The notes beneath the pieces were generated by a model. That model made no database searches. It saw only the letters and a program-made list of their open reading frames with translations, and was not told the origin of the DNA. DNA of 64,000 nucleotides from Loxodes magnus (lineage: Eukaryota > Ciliophora > Karyorelictea > Loxodida > Loxodidae): positions 186,001 through 250,000 of the forward strand of contig CAMPDV010000305.1 of NCBI GenBank assembly GCA_946699065.1, read 5' to 3'. The position numbers and the translations under genes were made by a program. Positions within the stretch are counted from its first letter, which is position 1. Every line of letters starts with the position of its first letter. Below, one piece after another: positions 1-12,287 of the stretch.

Positions 1-660
1 CGAAACTAATCAAAAACTTTAAATTTAATTAGACCAAATGTAAAAAGTTATCTCAAATTATGAAGAAACAACTTACAACTTAGGCGAAAAAATACGGGAA
101 CTAATGAGTAACATAGAAGATTAGAACAACGAATTACTAATACTTAGAAGATAACTTATTTGTAGCAAATTAATAACGGAAGAATAACTCTGAACTTAAT
201 CATAATAAAATTTTAAATACGACACAAAAATGGAAATAGAAAAAATACCAATAGAATTAAAAACAGAATTGAATCCAGAAAAAGAAATGATTGCTACAAG
301 TTTCATTAAAAGATTAGAAAATATAGAAAATAAATTATCATAAAAAAGAACGAAATAAAGACAATAATACAAACTTTGTTGATGTTGCAAATCAAATCAA
401 CATATTTTAAAAAACTGTTGATAATGAAAGAAAATAAACGAATAAGAGCAGAAAAAAACATGGAGACAACTCAATAAACTATGAATAACTCCAACAGGGA
501 TCTACAAATAAAAGCTTTTTGCAAGACCACTTGAACGGTTACAGTGGTAACCTTCCACTTAATAAAAAGGTCGTGGATCACACCCACGTTAAAAAAACTG
601 TCCGCAGGAACTGGTTGCAATTCCAGAGAATGCAAAACTCTACTAATTTTAAGTATATTA
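1..660 (+). mobile_element. Gag-like element G1, 5' end outside window
   Basis: Diverged copy of the complete element at 24223-25066, starting inside the coiled-coil part because the window begins there. The frame starting at base 2 is open to a TGA at 482-484 when TAA/TAG are Gln and TGA is Trp. It encodes a coiled coil, a 'KMEIE' motif and a CCHC knuckle (Cys-x2-Cys-x4-His-x4-Cys) whose second residue is specified by TGA. A GC-richer 3' untranslated part follows (~500-640) and ends in a short (TTA)n tract. The element sits exactly at the outer edge of the left inverted-repeat arm, so the arm may continue beyond the window. Confidence 0.8.
2..484 (+). CDS. Gag-like coiled-coil/zinc-knuckle protein (C-terminal part)
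   Basis: About 160 residues are visible, with no start in the window. The paralogue at 24241-24882 shows that ~53 residues are missing at the N-terminus. Gln codons exchange between the copies (CAG at 24241+ against TAA here), which supports TAA=Gln. The knuckle lies near residues 120-135 of the visible part. TGA inside the knuckle must be read through, since both copies keep it and the zinc ligands lie on both sides of it. Likely a nucleic-acid-binding element protein; the function is inferred from the knuckle only. Confidence 0.7.
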
Positions 661-2330
661 TTATTATTATTATTTATATGTAAAATATAATTTTTTATTA
701 GAGATATAGTGATTATTTGAAAGTTTAAATATAGAAAAATATCTAAAAAGTTTAATTGTACATATTTATTATGAATTAGATAAGATTTAATTAATTTTAT
801 CTTATTTAATTAACCTTTAATAAGATAACTTTAAATCATAATCTAATTCTAAAAAAAGAAAAATAAATCTATAGTAATATCAATATAAATTATCATTAGA
901 AACTAGATTAAAATATTAAGTAAAATATCTATTTAAATTAAAAGAATCTTTAATTCTGCTAATTTTATTTCATTAATGTTCTATCTTATCCTTTTTAGTA
1001 ATTAAAATAACTATAATTTTTTATTAAATAATTAAATATTTTTTTAATCTCAAATTTAAAACTTAAATTAATAAAAGTTTATCTAAATATTGACCTAAAT
1101 GATTATTAATTTTTAGGGAAAATAATTTTTAATTTAGAAGAGCTTTAGTGTAAAATATTAAAAAAATTTTAGTAAATAAAAATTATCTTATAAACTATTT
1201 TATCTCAAATAATAAATTAAATATTTATCAATAGAATTTTAGATTACACTTAAAATAACATATATATATTATTAAAAGAAAATCAATAAAATATTTATAG
1301 AGGATAGTATTTTATCTATGCAAATATTTTAATAAAAAAATAGATAAATAAATTTAAATATCTTTATTTAAATACTAAATAGCATTTTTTATTTATAAAA
1401 AATAAAAGATATATTCTTTATCTTTTTAAAGAGATTTTAAATTATTTTTTTAAGTAAATCATAAGATTATATATTACCAAATATTTTAATTATATATTAA
1501 TATTTATTATGGACAACATATTTTTAGATTAAATGCAAAAAATTATTTATATAAAGGATTTTTGCTAGCTCTATTAATGACATATTTCCAAAATCCTATA
1601 AAATATTTAATAAATTTTAATTTAATCAAAATTTGCTAAATTATGCTATTAGCAAAGATTAAAAATATTATTTTTATGGCAATAATATATTTAATATATC
1701 ATGTGAAAAATAAAATATTTTTAGTAAATAAATCTAATTTCATCATTTTAAATATCAAAAATAATGTTAAAAATTTTTATTATTAATTTATCATTTTTTT
1801 ATACAAATTGAATTAAGTAAATTTAAAGTATATATTTATTTTTGTATATTTTTATAATGTAAAAAATTAAAATTATCATATATTTAAAAAATAAGTTCTA
1901 AAAAATCAACAAGATAACTTTTCCGAAATTCAAAAATTGTCATAATTATATTTTTTATCTGCTGCTATTTAATTTAATTAGTTGTTGAAATAAAGTAATA
2001 TTCTATCTTGTCTACATATGTTTAAAGATATTTTTATCTTTTTATTTATTTATAAATAATATATATAATTAGTTTATAATCATAATTAATTATTGTTTTA
2101 TTTAAATTAAATAGTTAAGTAGATTTACTTTTATCTAGAAATTTACTTTTTAAATATTTAACATATTATAATTTTTTATGCTTTATTATATTATTTTTTA
2201 AACGTAAATGCTTAGATATCCTTTATTTTAAACTATAATATTCAAAAACTATTCAATAAAAAATTAGATTTAAGGTATCTTTATTTCTATATTTATGCAA
2301 CTGATTAATATATAAATAAATCAAAAAATT
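661..2330. other. AT-rich stretch without recognisable gene
   Basis: Very AT-rich sequence mirrored at 38300-39990. I see no convincing coding frame, knuckle or RNA gene. It is carried along as part of the inverted-repeat arm. Confidence 0.6.
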
Positions 2331-2338
2331 ATCTTAAA

Positions 2339-2761
2339 ATGTCTTATAGACAAAAGGCAAATCATAGTCAGAATAATATTAATAAATTATTCTCTAAAAG
2401 TTCTTAAGTATGCATTAAGAAAACTAATAAATTACTTCGCCATCGCAATCGACTAAGGAAACAATTTCATGATTAATCTCTAGTAGATTTTAATAAAATA
2501 AGAAAACTGACATCTTAATCATGAATTAAGCAAGTCATCTTATATTAAAGAAATCAGGATGTTATAAGAATAAGCATAATAAAAAATAAGCTAGTTTGCA
2601 GAATTCATAGAAAGTTTATTTAAAAAACTTATCTCATAATACTGTCATGGATGTTTAGCAAGATTACAACCAATATAGACAGAAAGGAAGAAAGAAGACC
2701 TAAACGCAGGTTTTTTAAATATTGAACATTTGATTAAATTTCAAAATAAGAGGAAAGCTGA
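2339..2761 (+). CDS. hypothetical basic protein, arm-paired copy 1
   Basis: ATG-started frame of 140 codons to the third in-frame TGA, if the TGAs at 2522 and 2723 are read as Trp; ending at the first gives only 61 residues. The mirror copy at 37866-38288 has exactly the same length and TGA positions despite scattered substitutions, a modest sign of constraint. The product is Lys/Arg/Gln-rich and could form a coiled coil. It may be the N-terminal part of another Gag-like protein, but I see no knuckle in this frame. Confidence 0.35.
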
Positions 2762-3064
2762 AAATTAGAAAATCTGAAATAAAATAATTAATTTTTATGT
2801 TACTGAATGGAAAATATTTTATAAATTAATTTTAAGAAATCTAAAGTCTTCAGTATTACTAAATATTCATCAATGATCTGAACTCTAACTAAAAACCTTA
2901 AATAAAGACAGGAAGAGTAAATGTAGATAAGTAATATCATAGCAAAGACGAAAAAAGAAAAAATTCTCTAGGGAAATTATTTTTAATTACTTTAAAAATC
3001 AACAGTAATGAACTTAATTGAAGATAATATTACTATAACTCTGTTTTATTATTTAATTTAATTT

Positions 3065-3430
3065 AAATAGGGTGGAAAGCCCTCTCCTTAGGATGCTGCT
3101 TGGAGGCCTAGCAAGGCAACAAAAAAATAAGCGCGGACGGAGGATAAATCGGAAGAAGATAAACCAATAACAAGAGAAGGAAGATGTGACAAGCTGGAGA
3201 ACTCTGAATGCCAGGAAAAAACTTTTTTCATCTTTGGTCGGGGAAATGTACCCGTAATCGCATATTGCATCCTATACTTTGGAAGGAAAAATTACAAGGA
3301 TGTACTGCAGGAAAAGGAAACAAGGAAAGAGAGAAAAGAGAAAAAGAGAAACTTATAAAAAAATTTCGACATTAAATAAAATTAATTTAAAGAGCTACTC
3401 ACCAACGAGAGTGCTACGCGCTCTATAATA
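3065..3430 (+). mobile_element. GC-richer element G6, left-arm copy (start codon lost)
   Basis: Same element as 37555-37190 (minus strand) and 52035-51670 (minus strand). In the right arm the frame opens with ATG; here that codon is GTG, and in the third copy it is also lost. GC content is clearly above its surroundings. The block at 3385-3425 is the conserved end block also found at ~3815, ~4125, ~40440, ~47140, ~50985 and ~52160. Function unknown. Confidence 0.6.
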
Positions 3431-3439
3431 GAATTTATT

Positions 3440-4165
3440 TATTTATAAAAATATGGATTTCGGCCGCGTTCGGGAGAACTAGTAGGTAATCTGGTGCAGT
3501 TTATATTGAATTGCAAGCAATCTCGCACTAGATGCCACCACGGGGAAGGTTAGACAATCTCGAAGAAGCAAACCTAACTTTCCTTAGGGTTCTCGGTAGT
3601 TTTATGAACGTTTAATTGAAGCACTGCTAATGATTAATTACTATTTCTTTTGATCTTTCTTAAGAAGGCTGGAACATTTGGTTCAAACCTTAAGAATAAT
3701 TTTTAATAAGCAGATTCCCCACTTGGAGAAGCTTATACAATTTATTAGACGAATAGAATGACAACTAGAAGTATGAGAACACTTATTAATATTAAATATT
3801 AATATTGAAATGTTGCACCCTAATGAGGTGCTACTTGCTCTACAATTATATTTATTTATAAATAAATAAATAGAACGGATCATTACCTTAAAGGAAACTT
3901 AGAAGAATCTCCCAATAAAAATCCTAACAGAGGAACATTGATTATAAATGTTGGACCGAACTAGTCACCTGACTATATGTTGGCATATAAGTCTGTAATC
4001 ACCTATAGGCGTCCTGTTCTTTAGAGATTAAGAGATGCAACCATGCCCATAATTAGAAGAGGAACCTTCATCGGAATAAATACGATCTTGATAGACTTTA
4101 ATAATTTTCTTTAAACAGTACTGGCCGCTATTGAGGTGTAACATGCACTTTAATCAAAATTTTTT
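3440..4165 (+). repeat. two tandem 'EVL-block' modules (left arm)
   Basis: Two diverged units, ~3440-3860 and ~3860-4165, each ending in the conserved end block also present at the end of G6. Reading from the G6 block in the frame giving '..RVLRAL', the sequence is open through the first unit and into the second, with several TGAs as Trp. The peptide next to each block is NEVLLAL or IEVQHAL, and the following residues also resemble each other (short hydrophobic 'LFI.K'). A more diverged copy of the first unit is at 40140-40480. It could be a repeated protein module or a non-coding SINE-like repeat. Confidence 0.45.
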
Positions 4166-4169
4166 TATT

Positions 4170-4925
4170 ATTCAAATTTAATTTGGATAAAAATAACCTA
4201 AAAATTTATTTAAGATAACTTGTAAATAAAATTTATAATTTATCTTCTTAGGCTTTACTTTCTTATTATTTCTTAATTAAAATAACTATGAATATTATTA
4301 GCTATTTTTAAAATTTTCTAATTTAAAATAATTTTAATTTTTTTATTCTTATTTATATTTTTAATAAAATAAGTAAACAAATATTTCAAAAAATATTAAA
4401 TCTTAGTTAAAACTTTCTGCAATATTTATAATCTTTTATAACTATAAAAATCTTAAATAGAACAATACAACTGAAAAATATTATTAATTTATATTTCTTA
4501 AAATATATTAATTATTGTATGGACATTTACTTTCTTTCTTATCAAAATATTTTAACATCATTTTTCCTAAATTCAAAATCATACAAATCTAAAAAAAATC
4601 CAAAATGTTTTTTTAATATTTAAATATTTAAATATTTAATTATTTTTAATATAATGGCATTAATTGATGTATAAAAGCGTTAATTATTAAAATATTTAAG
4701 ATAGTAAATAAAAAATAGAAATTTTAGTTTATTTTAATTACTATTAAATACTTAAAGCTATTTTCTAAATTTAATTTCTAATTAGATATCTTTTATTTTT
4801 TTAATCATTTTTATAATAAATAGCTAGCATGTTTGATAAAAGCAGAGATTCTAAACTGATAAATAGTTAACTACTAAAATGATTAAATTATTTAAAGCAT
4901 TAAAATTATTAAAGTATTTAATTTT
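4170..4925. other. AT-rich spacer, no gene seen
   Basis: AT-rich, mirrored at ~35705-36475. I see no supported feature. Confidence 0.5.
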
Positions 4926-4941
4926 AAATTACTACTAAATA

Positions 4942-5757
4942 ATAATAATATACAAAATTAAGTGTTTATAGCTTTGAGGAATCTCAACTCATTTTCAGTG
5001 CCGGCCAGTGATAATTCCTTGAGGCTTAAAATAAAAGTTCGAGTCACTCAGTTTTTTTGGAGTTCTGGATTCGATTGGATAATTTTCTTTCTGTAAATTC
5101 TTCCGCTCACGTCACATAAATTCTTCTTAATTCTCTTCATACTTCTTCGCTGTTCTCTTCATCTGCTCCTTGTATATCTTGCATCTCTTGTAATTATGGA
5201 ATTTTGATTAGTACAGTTAACATCTCTTGAGTATCCTTCTAATATTAGTTTTTTCTATTTGCCTATCGTCTTCTACTTCCATTTTTATTTCTTAGATTAA
5301 ATTTTCTATTCTTTTTGTCCAATTTACTTTACTTTGATTTCCTATTTGACTAATATTTCTTCAGTATTTTAAATTTTTTCTAATATTTTTTGTTTTCCTA
5401 CCTTAATATTTTGACTTCTTCTTACAGAACTCAAACAGATTTCAAAAGAGTTTCAATTAGTCCTTATTCTTCATTTTTCTGTTTTTGCATTATCGGATTC
5501 AATATAGTTACTTGGTCTTGATTTAGGAAGAAATTCAATATTTTTATTTGTTTTATTATGTTTCTGTTTATTTAAGTTCTTATTTTATTTAAGATTGACT
5601 TTAATTTTCTACTGTTGGAGGTTATTGGGATTAAGAAAATTATTATTTTACCAAAGAAGACGTGGTGGATAAGAATTAGAAGTCTCTGGTTTTTTTCCTT
5701 TATCTATGGTGCTTGCAAAAAACCCTTCTTAAGTCCCTCTTTCATTTTTTTTATCAT
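4942..5757 (-). mobile_element. Gag-like element G5, left-arm copy, with 13-bp TSD
   Basis: Flanked by the direct repeat TTACTACTAAATA (4929-4941 and 5758-5770). The homologous uninterrupted site is visible upstream of RING-LRR copy F (around 61430). On the minus strand the product begins MKEGLKKGFL only a few bases inside the element and stays open through a coiled coil of more than 120 residues. The 3' part holds a degenerate knuckle (Cys-x2-Tyr-x4-His-x4-Cys) preceded by 'KMEVE', in a different frame. It sits ~120 bp upstream of RING-LRR copy A. Confidence 0.75.
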
Positions 5758-5887
5758 TTACTACTAAATAAAATAATGCTATATATTATTAGATAATAAA
5801 ATATATTTTTTATTAATAATTATTATTTTTTATTTATTATTTCATTATAATTTTTTTTCTTTATCATCTATAATTTTTTTATTTATA
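5757..5887 (+). promoter_or_regulatory. conserved upstream block of the RING-LRR family
   Basis: About 130 bp directly upstream of the start of copy A is recognisably shared by all six copies: 15496-15640 (B), 24105-24222 plus 25082-25118 (C, split by an element), 34746-34862 (D), 42310-42443 (E) and 61425-61562 (F). Shared pieces include TTTCA.TATAATTTTTTT close to the start and an ATAAAATAAT.CTATATA stretch further out. Conservation outside the ORF suggests the promoter and 5' leader moved with the gene. No specific factor site is recognised. Confidence 0.5.
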
Positions 5888-7804
5888 ATGTAACCTTAAA
5901 ATATCCTTTCTTGTCAACTTTGTTAACAAAATTACAACAGTTAAGATAGAAAGTCTCTTACTCTACCTTGTAGCCATATTTTTTGTTTGTCTTGTGTATA
6001 AAATCAACTTTAAGATCAAAATCGCTTTTAATGTTCAAAATGTTAGAAAATCTACAAAAACTTAGAAGAAATTCTATAAACTAATATTGAGGAAGTATAA
6101 AATAAAGAAAGAGGATTAGAATCGGAAATCGAGTATAGAAATATCCAAGATAACTCAGACAATTAGACAAGCATTTCTTAAGTAGATTCAAGCAAATATT
6201 TTCCAAATAGTATTAAATAAAGATTTTTAAGAAATCATAATCTAATAAATAAGACAATTTAGTATCTTGATTACTGAGATATAAATAATTTGTAATAAAC
6301 TAGTAAATAATTTTATAACTTTAGGTATTTTTACTAAAGAAATTTATGAATAGGAAAATTTTATGGAGGAGAAATACCTTACATTAAAAATAAAATAGAA
6401 TGGATTTTTAAATAAATCATTTAATCTGATGCTACTTCCTTAGAAATAAATATATAGTATCTGTCTTAGAATATCAGTAACTAGATTTTAAGTGCATTTA
6501 ATTAAATTATCAAACTTAAAGATATTGCTAAGTAAAATAAATTAAATAAATAAAAGATTTAAGAATTTCCTCAATTATATGGAAAACCTTTAAGTGAGCT
6601 CTCTCTTTGTTCTAGGATAAAGAAATTGACTTTATTAAATTGATTAGAAGAGGATAATAATTTATATTTCCTTTAATATTTAAATAATTTAGAATAATTA
6701 AACTTATAAGGCAATGATAAACTAACCGGTAGCTTCTTTAATGATTTTTGTTTGAGCTTAGAACTAAAATAAATAGTATTTATAAGTAAAAATATAAATT
6801 ATAGTTAAGTAAGAAAATACTTAGAATAAAAAGGAACTCTTATATAATAAATATAGATTGGATAAAATGAAGAAATAGAAGATTTTATAGATTTATGTCC
6901 TAACTTAAATAAGCAAATCAATTTATTTGGAAATAAACAGTTAAATGATTAAATTTTTATAAAACTGTAGTAAAATAGTATAACTGATTTAAGAATATGA
7001 TAATAGAATTTAACTTCCTTAGTTTTTAATAATTTCTTATCAACTAAGAATATCAAAATATAAACTATAGAAATCTTAAAATGCCCTAACTTTATCGATG
7101 AAAATCTAATTCTTTTATTACAAAATTTACCTAATCTAAAAACTTTAAGTCTATGCTAGTTAAATATATCAGAAAAAGGTTTTAGAAAAATAGGAGAATA
7201 TGGATAAAATTATTAAGAACTTCTAATAAACTAGAATAATATTACAGAAGAAACTTTAAACTTCATATTTGCTAACTGTAGGAAACTTAAAACTATATCA
7301 TTAATAAACATAAACTAATTAAAAAGTTAAACTTTAAAAATAATTAACCAGAACTGTGATTAAATTAGCTAATTATATTTTAATAACTTTATAATTGATG
7401 GATAAGATTGAATACAAGAAATAATTAAAATTAAAAATCTTAAATATTTAAGTCTTATTTAGATTAATACTCTTACAGATAGTGATATTAGATAATTAAT
7501 AGTAAGTGGAAAAAAACTATATAGTTTAAATATAAATTAAAATTAGTAAATAACAGATTAAGCTTTACCAATTTATGATGAATAAGGTAGTATTTATCCT
7601 ATTTATAAAGTTTTAACTTATTTAGACCTTGGAGAATTATCTTAGATAAGTGAACAGGTAATATTAAGTTTGAAAAGATAGTTTTAAAGATTATGTATAG
7701 ATAATGAAAAAATATAATAAATTGGAATAAATAAAGAAACCAACGAGGTAGATTTTGATATAAAACTAGAGATAAACTTCTAAGGAGAAACTAAAAATCA
7801 TTGA
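5888..7804 (+). CDS. RING finger plus leucine-rich-repeat protein, copy A
   Basis: 638 residues in one uninterrupted frame with TAA/TAG=Gln and internal TGA=Trp; stop TGA at 7802. Residues 9-52 form a complete C3HC4 RING: C9, C12, C28, H30, C33, C36, C49, C52. From roughly residue 190 the protein is leucine-rich with LRR-type strands (LPNLKTLSL at 414-422, CRKLKTISL at 464-472) spaced as in RNI/AMN1-like LRRs. RING domains usually bind E2 enzymes, so an E3 ubiquitin ligase with an LRR substrate arm is the reasonable inference. Its mirror partner is copy D, of identical length. It has TGA at codons 130 and 508, where copy B has TGG. Confidence 0.9.
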
Positions 7805-8335
7805 AAAGAGAAACACTAAATTTAAAAAATTTTAAATTAAGCTTATTTAATAGTATAAATATATTTAATTTTATTTTTATTAAAAAATTTTAAGGCTTTC
7901 TTAGATAATCTCTGCTAATTTCGCTCAATCGTTGATTTCTCGAAATTAATTAAATATTTTTATTTTCTTAATTTTTTCAATATAAAATATTACAAGTAGA
8001 ATTTAATCTTATAATACCCTAATTACTGTATATAAAAATATTACTTAAAGATAATTTAATTATAGTATTTTAATAAATGAATAGTATTTTTCTTATTATT
8101 AATATATAGATTATTACTAAAATATAAAATACTTATAATTTCTAAAATAGTATTAATTTACTTAATTTTAGTTTATTTAAAAAATGTGTGTAATGTATAA
8201 TAAATTCCTTAAATTGTAAAACTTTTAATTTTTTATTTATTTTATATCTATTATTAAACTTGGTCTGAAATACTATAGATACATATTTATCTCTACTAAC
8301 TTTAATTAACACATTATTTATATAGGTAAATTAAA
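7805..8335. other. AT-rich spacer, no gene seen
   Basis: Downstream of copy A; mirrored at ~32295-32828. No coding frame or RNA gene supported. Confidence 0.5.
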
Positions 8336-8338
8336 AAA

Positions 8339-9015
8339 ATGGGAAAATGGAGAGAAAAAAATCAAAAATTTAGCAAAGAAAGGTTAGGAGATAAGCCAAA
8401 TTAGAATAGAAAAAGCAAAGGTCATTGTAGTTTTCGTCTTTGATTTCAAGGAAAATGATTATAAATTAGGAAAGCTCTTTAATAACAGAACAGGAAAATG
8501 ACTACGCATATGATTAATATGAGAAAATGAAGAAACTCTCAGCAAGCAGGATAATATAATTTAATCTTTTCAGTTAGCATAGGAGAAGTGATGATGCATA
8601 TTGAGTAACTGTCTTAGAAACGCCGTTCTTACGGAAATGACTTGTTCAAAATAACATCTTAACAGAATAATAGATAACATTTATTCTAAAGACAATTAAC
8701 TGGAAATAGTTCCAATTATTACTGAAGATACTAAAACTGATATTGTAAAAAATTAAATAAATTATTAAAAAGAATTCGGAAGAAATGAATAAAAAGAAGA
8801 TTGGAAAAATTTGTAAACTTTATTCTTCTCAAATATAAAAAGAATTAGAAGATAAAGCGATGCCGATATTGTAGTTATTTCCAACATCTAAAAGCATTGT
8901 ACTGATTATAGAAGACTTAAAAGAAAAATTGACTGAAGAACTTGAAGAGAATTAACAAGAATTTTTATAAATAACAGTAAAATCTACTAAAAGATTGGAT
9001 ACAGAGTAAACCTTA
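8339..9015 (+). pseudogene. Gag-like ORF with degenerate knuckle (left arm)
   Basis: An ATG at 8339 opens a basic N-terminus (MGKWREKN...). At ~8860-8910, in the same frame, lies Cys-x2-Cys-x4-His-x4-Tyr, a CCHC knuckle whose last Cys codon has become TAC. The middle reads better in another frame (acidic, coiled-coil-like), so at least two indels seem to have occurred. The mirror copy on the minus strand starts at 32291. Best read as a decayed Gag-like element gene. Confidence is moderate because frames are ambiguous in this code. Confidence 0.4.
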
Positions 9016-9099
9016 ATCGGATGTTGTAATCGAATAAAAAATGGATAGCTGGAATTGGCTGAAAATCCAAGAAAAGCAAACATTTCTTAATCTTTTAGT

Positions 9100-9900
9100 T
9101 TATAATAATAATAATTTTTTTATTAAACAAGATTAAGTATCTTATGCTGTAGATCTATATTTAAAAACTGACTAATATTATTTATTATTTTAACTATTTT
9201 TTATTTTGTAAATAATTTAAAATTTTTGTCGTTAAATGTTTATAAAAATGATTTAATTAATTTTTGAGATTCCTTCAAGAGTTTTATCATTTTGCTAATA
9301 ATATCATAATTTATTTAACAAAACTATATGTTTAATTTAAATAGCATAAATAATAATTTTAAATGCTAGATAAATAAATTAATTTTAATTATTTTAGGTA
9401 AAACTAACTAAAAGTTAGGTTCTTAATAAAATTTTAAGTTTGGAGTATATATCCTAAGAAATATATATTTATTTAGATAATAAAATATGTGTAATATCTT
9501 ATAAATTAATTTATTGAAATAGAATATAAATTAACTTAATCATATTAGTTGCTTAATTATTTCTAATCTAAATATATAAAATTAAACTAAATATTATGCT
9601 ATCTAATATTTAATATATTAAGATATTATAATTATTATTTATTCTACTATTTTATATTTTATAATATTCATTTTTTGCTAATCAAACTATATTTTACTAT
9701 ATTTTTAAATATAAAAACTAAGATAACCTATTTATTTATATAAATATATCTATGTTTAAATTTATAGAATTCCTTTAAAAGTCATATTTCTAAACATTTA
9801 TGGTTAAATAGATCTTTACATATAGAAACTTTAATATTAATTAAAATTATTAGGCATCTCAGTTCAGTATAAATTTAGTTTAATTTAATGTTCTTTATGG
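9100..9900. other. AT-rich spacer, no gene seen
   Basis: Mirrored at ~30720-31520. No supported feature. Confidence 0.5.
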
Positions 9901-9945
9901 TAACCTACATGTCACCACTTAAAGTATGTTTTTAAATTTTATTTT

Positions 9946-10362
9946 TCATATTTTTTACGAGCTCTAGTACTTTCGAATTTTTATCTTCATACCCCCTTCT
10001 CACTCTGTTATTTATTCTAGTTATGTCACCTAGCTCTCCAAATTCAAGATTTCTCTTTGGCCTATAGATAGATCCATTTTAACTACATCAGACCTCATTT
10101 TTTATTTTCCTTATTTATTAGTCTAATTACCATCTTCATGATTATTATTTAAGTCTACTAAATGTTTATCAATCCTTCCAAATACAGCATTGACTCTAGC
10201 AGTAGTAATACAATTTCTTTATTACAGGCATTTTCTATTTTCCATGATGCTACAAGAATCTTCTCGATCTCCATTTTACCAGTGTTCCTATTTTGCTCTA
10301 GCATAATCTGCTAACTTTGTAGACTCTTCTAGCTATAGTAAGCTCAAGATTAAAACCAACAT
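9946..10362 (-). CDS. hypothetical coiled-coil protein, arm-paired copy 1
   Basis: 138 codons from ATG (10362-10360) to TGA (9948-9946). The mirror copy 30263-30679 has exactly the same length and frame although the arms differ by point changes. The predicted product has a hydrophobic start (MLVLILSLL), then a Gln/Glu/Lys-rich helical stretch and a DVVKMDL segment. It lies head-to-head with the plus-strand coiled-coil frame starting near 10335. Not recognised; possibly another member of the Gag-like set that lacks a knuckle. Confidence 0.45.
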
Positions 10363-10916
10363 ATTGAAAACTAATTACAGAGCTAGAAAGAAAGTTGAAA
10401 TCAAGGAAATTTCTGGATCAGCTAAATGAAATTAGAGTAAGTTGGAATAAACTAACCTCAAATGGAAAAATAAAACAACGCACAACAGAAACAAAAATAA
10501 AATATAAGAATTAGGAAAAGATGCTTCTTTTGCAATAGCTAATAGAATCTATTCAATAATTACTTAAAATTATGGAGCTTTAAAAATATTATTGACATTG
10601 GGAGAAAAACTCTACTGTAATCCTGAAACGTATACAAGAGAAAAGGAACTTAAGAACTACTGACACTAATTTTAGTAAAACTTAGATGCAAAAGAAGACA
10701 AGAATTGAAGTAAATGGATTGAAAATAGGATTTAAAATTTATTTATGCAGCAAAAATAAGCTGCTATACATTTTTATTAAATTTAAATGTAAAGTAAATA
10801 TTTTTATTTTTTTATATATTTATAAAAAACGGCACCTAAGCAATAAAAAATCTCTCCAAAGAAACTAAATAACATGTGGAAGAAGGTTGCCAACGATCTC
10901 TACCTTCTTTAGATGA
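10335..10916 (+). CDS. hypothetical coiled-coil protein (left arm), 5' end unclear
   Basis: The frame containing ATG 10686 is open upstream to about 10335 with strongly helical, Glu/Lys/Leu-rich content and continues to TGA 10914-10916. No obvious ATG exists in the upstream part, so the start is uncertain; 10686 would give 76 residues. The mirror copy ends at 29708. The 3' part overlaps sequence related to the start of the Gag-like gene at 20801. Likely a fused remnant of two elements. Confidence 0.35.
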
Positions 10917-11180
10917 AGAATCATAATTTATCAAAGGCTATTAATGAGCTCAATCAAAGAACTTAAGATCTAAAAAATATTATGGAATTTTTTAAATATG
11001 AAAATTCTATACTAGATAAGAATTAGATTTAAAATCTTCCTTATAAGAAATTTAAGGAAGAATCTCATAGACAGAATATGAAGAAGACCGAGATTAAGAT
11101 TATGGAAATAGTATTAATTAGTTATTTACGTATTTAGCAATCTCTCACTATCATATAAAAAATATTCTAATTTATTTGAA
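10825..11180 (+). pseudogene. remnant related to the Gag-like gene at 20801
   Basis: The block around 10825-10945 aligns base by base with 20801-20930; the start ATGGTACCT has become ACGGCACCT. The downstream part diverges but keeps an 'IKIMEI' segment like the 'MDIE' motif. No knuckle is visible. The mirror copy lies at ~29440-29800 on the minus strand. Confidence 0.45.
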
Positions 11181-11270
11181 ATATTTTTTAATACCATTAA
11201 CTTATTCACGTTTTTATTTAGTAATATCAATATTAATTTGTGTTTTCCGTTTTAGGGATTTTCAACCCCG

Positions 11271-11915
11271 TCAGGAAGACAGCAGCTCATGCTCCCTGTT
11301 GTTAAATATAAAAGTTCTGGTCGCCCAATTTTAGCGAGATTGGGAACTCGGATTTTTCCAGGTTTTCCCTCCTTTAACTTGCCTTGGTTCCCTCTTAATC
11401 TTGTATATTGAACCATCCGGGTTACAATATAATCTTTTCATTTTTGCTTCTTCTTTTTTCTTCTTTTTTTGCTCTTTTATCCAATAGTTTCTTTATTTCT
11501 ATTAAAATTTCCAACACTTCCGATAAAGATATCATACGCTTCCACAGCAGAAACATTTCTTTTAGATTTTTAATTATCTTTCTTGATGGATTTGCTCTTT
11601 TTAGGCTTCAATTTCCATTTGTATAGCTCCAGTTTCGCTTTGATCTTTCTTTAATGTTTACAATTTCTCTTCTATTTTTATGAGTCTGTTATCCAGTTCA
11701 GTCTGTTTCTGAAGCTAATTTTAGGATTCGTTAGTCTGACTTTGTGAGATATTCCAAAAGGTACTTAGTTCTCTTTCCTAGGACATGAATCTTGACTCTA
11801 TTCCTTCTGCTAGGTTAAGTTAATGCATTAGCTTCTCATTGTCCTTCCTAAGCTTTTTGACCTCTTCCTGGAGGTTGTTTTGTACTTAGTCAATCGTTTT
11901 CCAACATCATATCAT
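11271..11915 (-). CDS. Gag-like coiled-coil protein G4, left-arm copy
   Basis: 214 codons from ATG 11915 to TGA 11271, in one frame. A coiled coil (roughly residues 10-100) is followed by 'IQMEIE' and, at residues 121-134 (11555-11514), a knuckle Cys-x2-Cys-x4-Tyr-x4-Cys in which the His is replaced by Tyr (TAT). A Lys-rich tail follows. The stop lies inside the GC-richer 3' block containing GGGAGCATGAGCTGCTG, which is shared with elements at ~19240, ~29330 and ~47505. The mirror copy at 28710 is frameshifted by one base, so this is the better-preserved one. Confidence 0.65.
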
Positions 11916-12287
11916 TGCAACATTAAATATTTGGAATTCTTATATATAATGTAATGTTTAGGGAGTTTAAAGGAGATATATTTAGAAATAAAAAGGATAT
12001 AAAATATTTGTAAAGCTATAGAGGAAATTTATCATATAATAGAAATTCTTAAGATTAACAAAGGTGATATATTCATAAAAGTAACTTGTAAATAGAGTTT
12101 AATTAAAATAAACTAAGTTGATATATTATGAAAGGTAAAATAAAATAAATGCTTAAACATAAAAAAATTAATTCCCTAATTAAATAAATATAGTTAGAAT
12201 ATCTTATTTTTGAGTTAGTTAAACTTATAACCTAAACAAAATGTAAAAGAAAATGGAAAAATTAAAGATAATAATATAAAGATAAAT

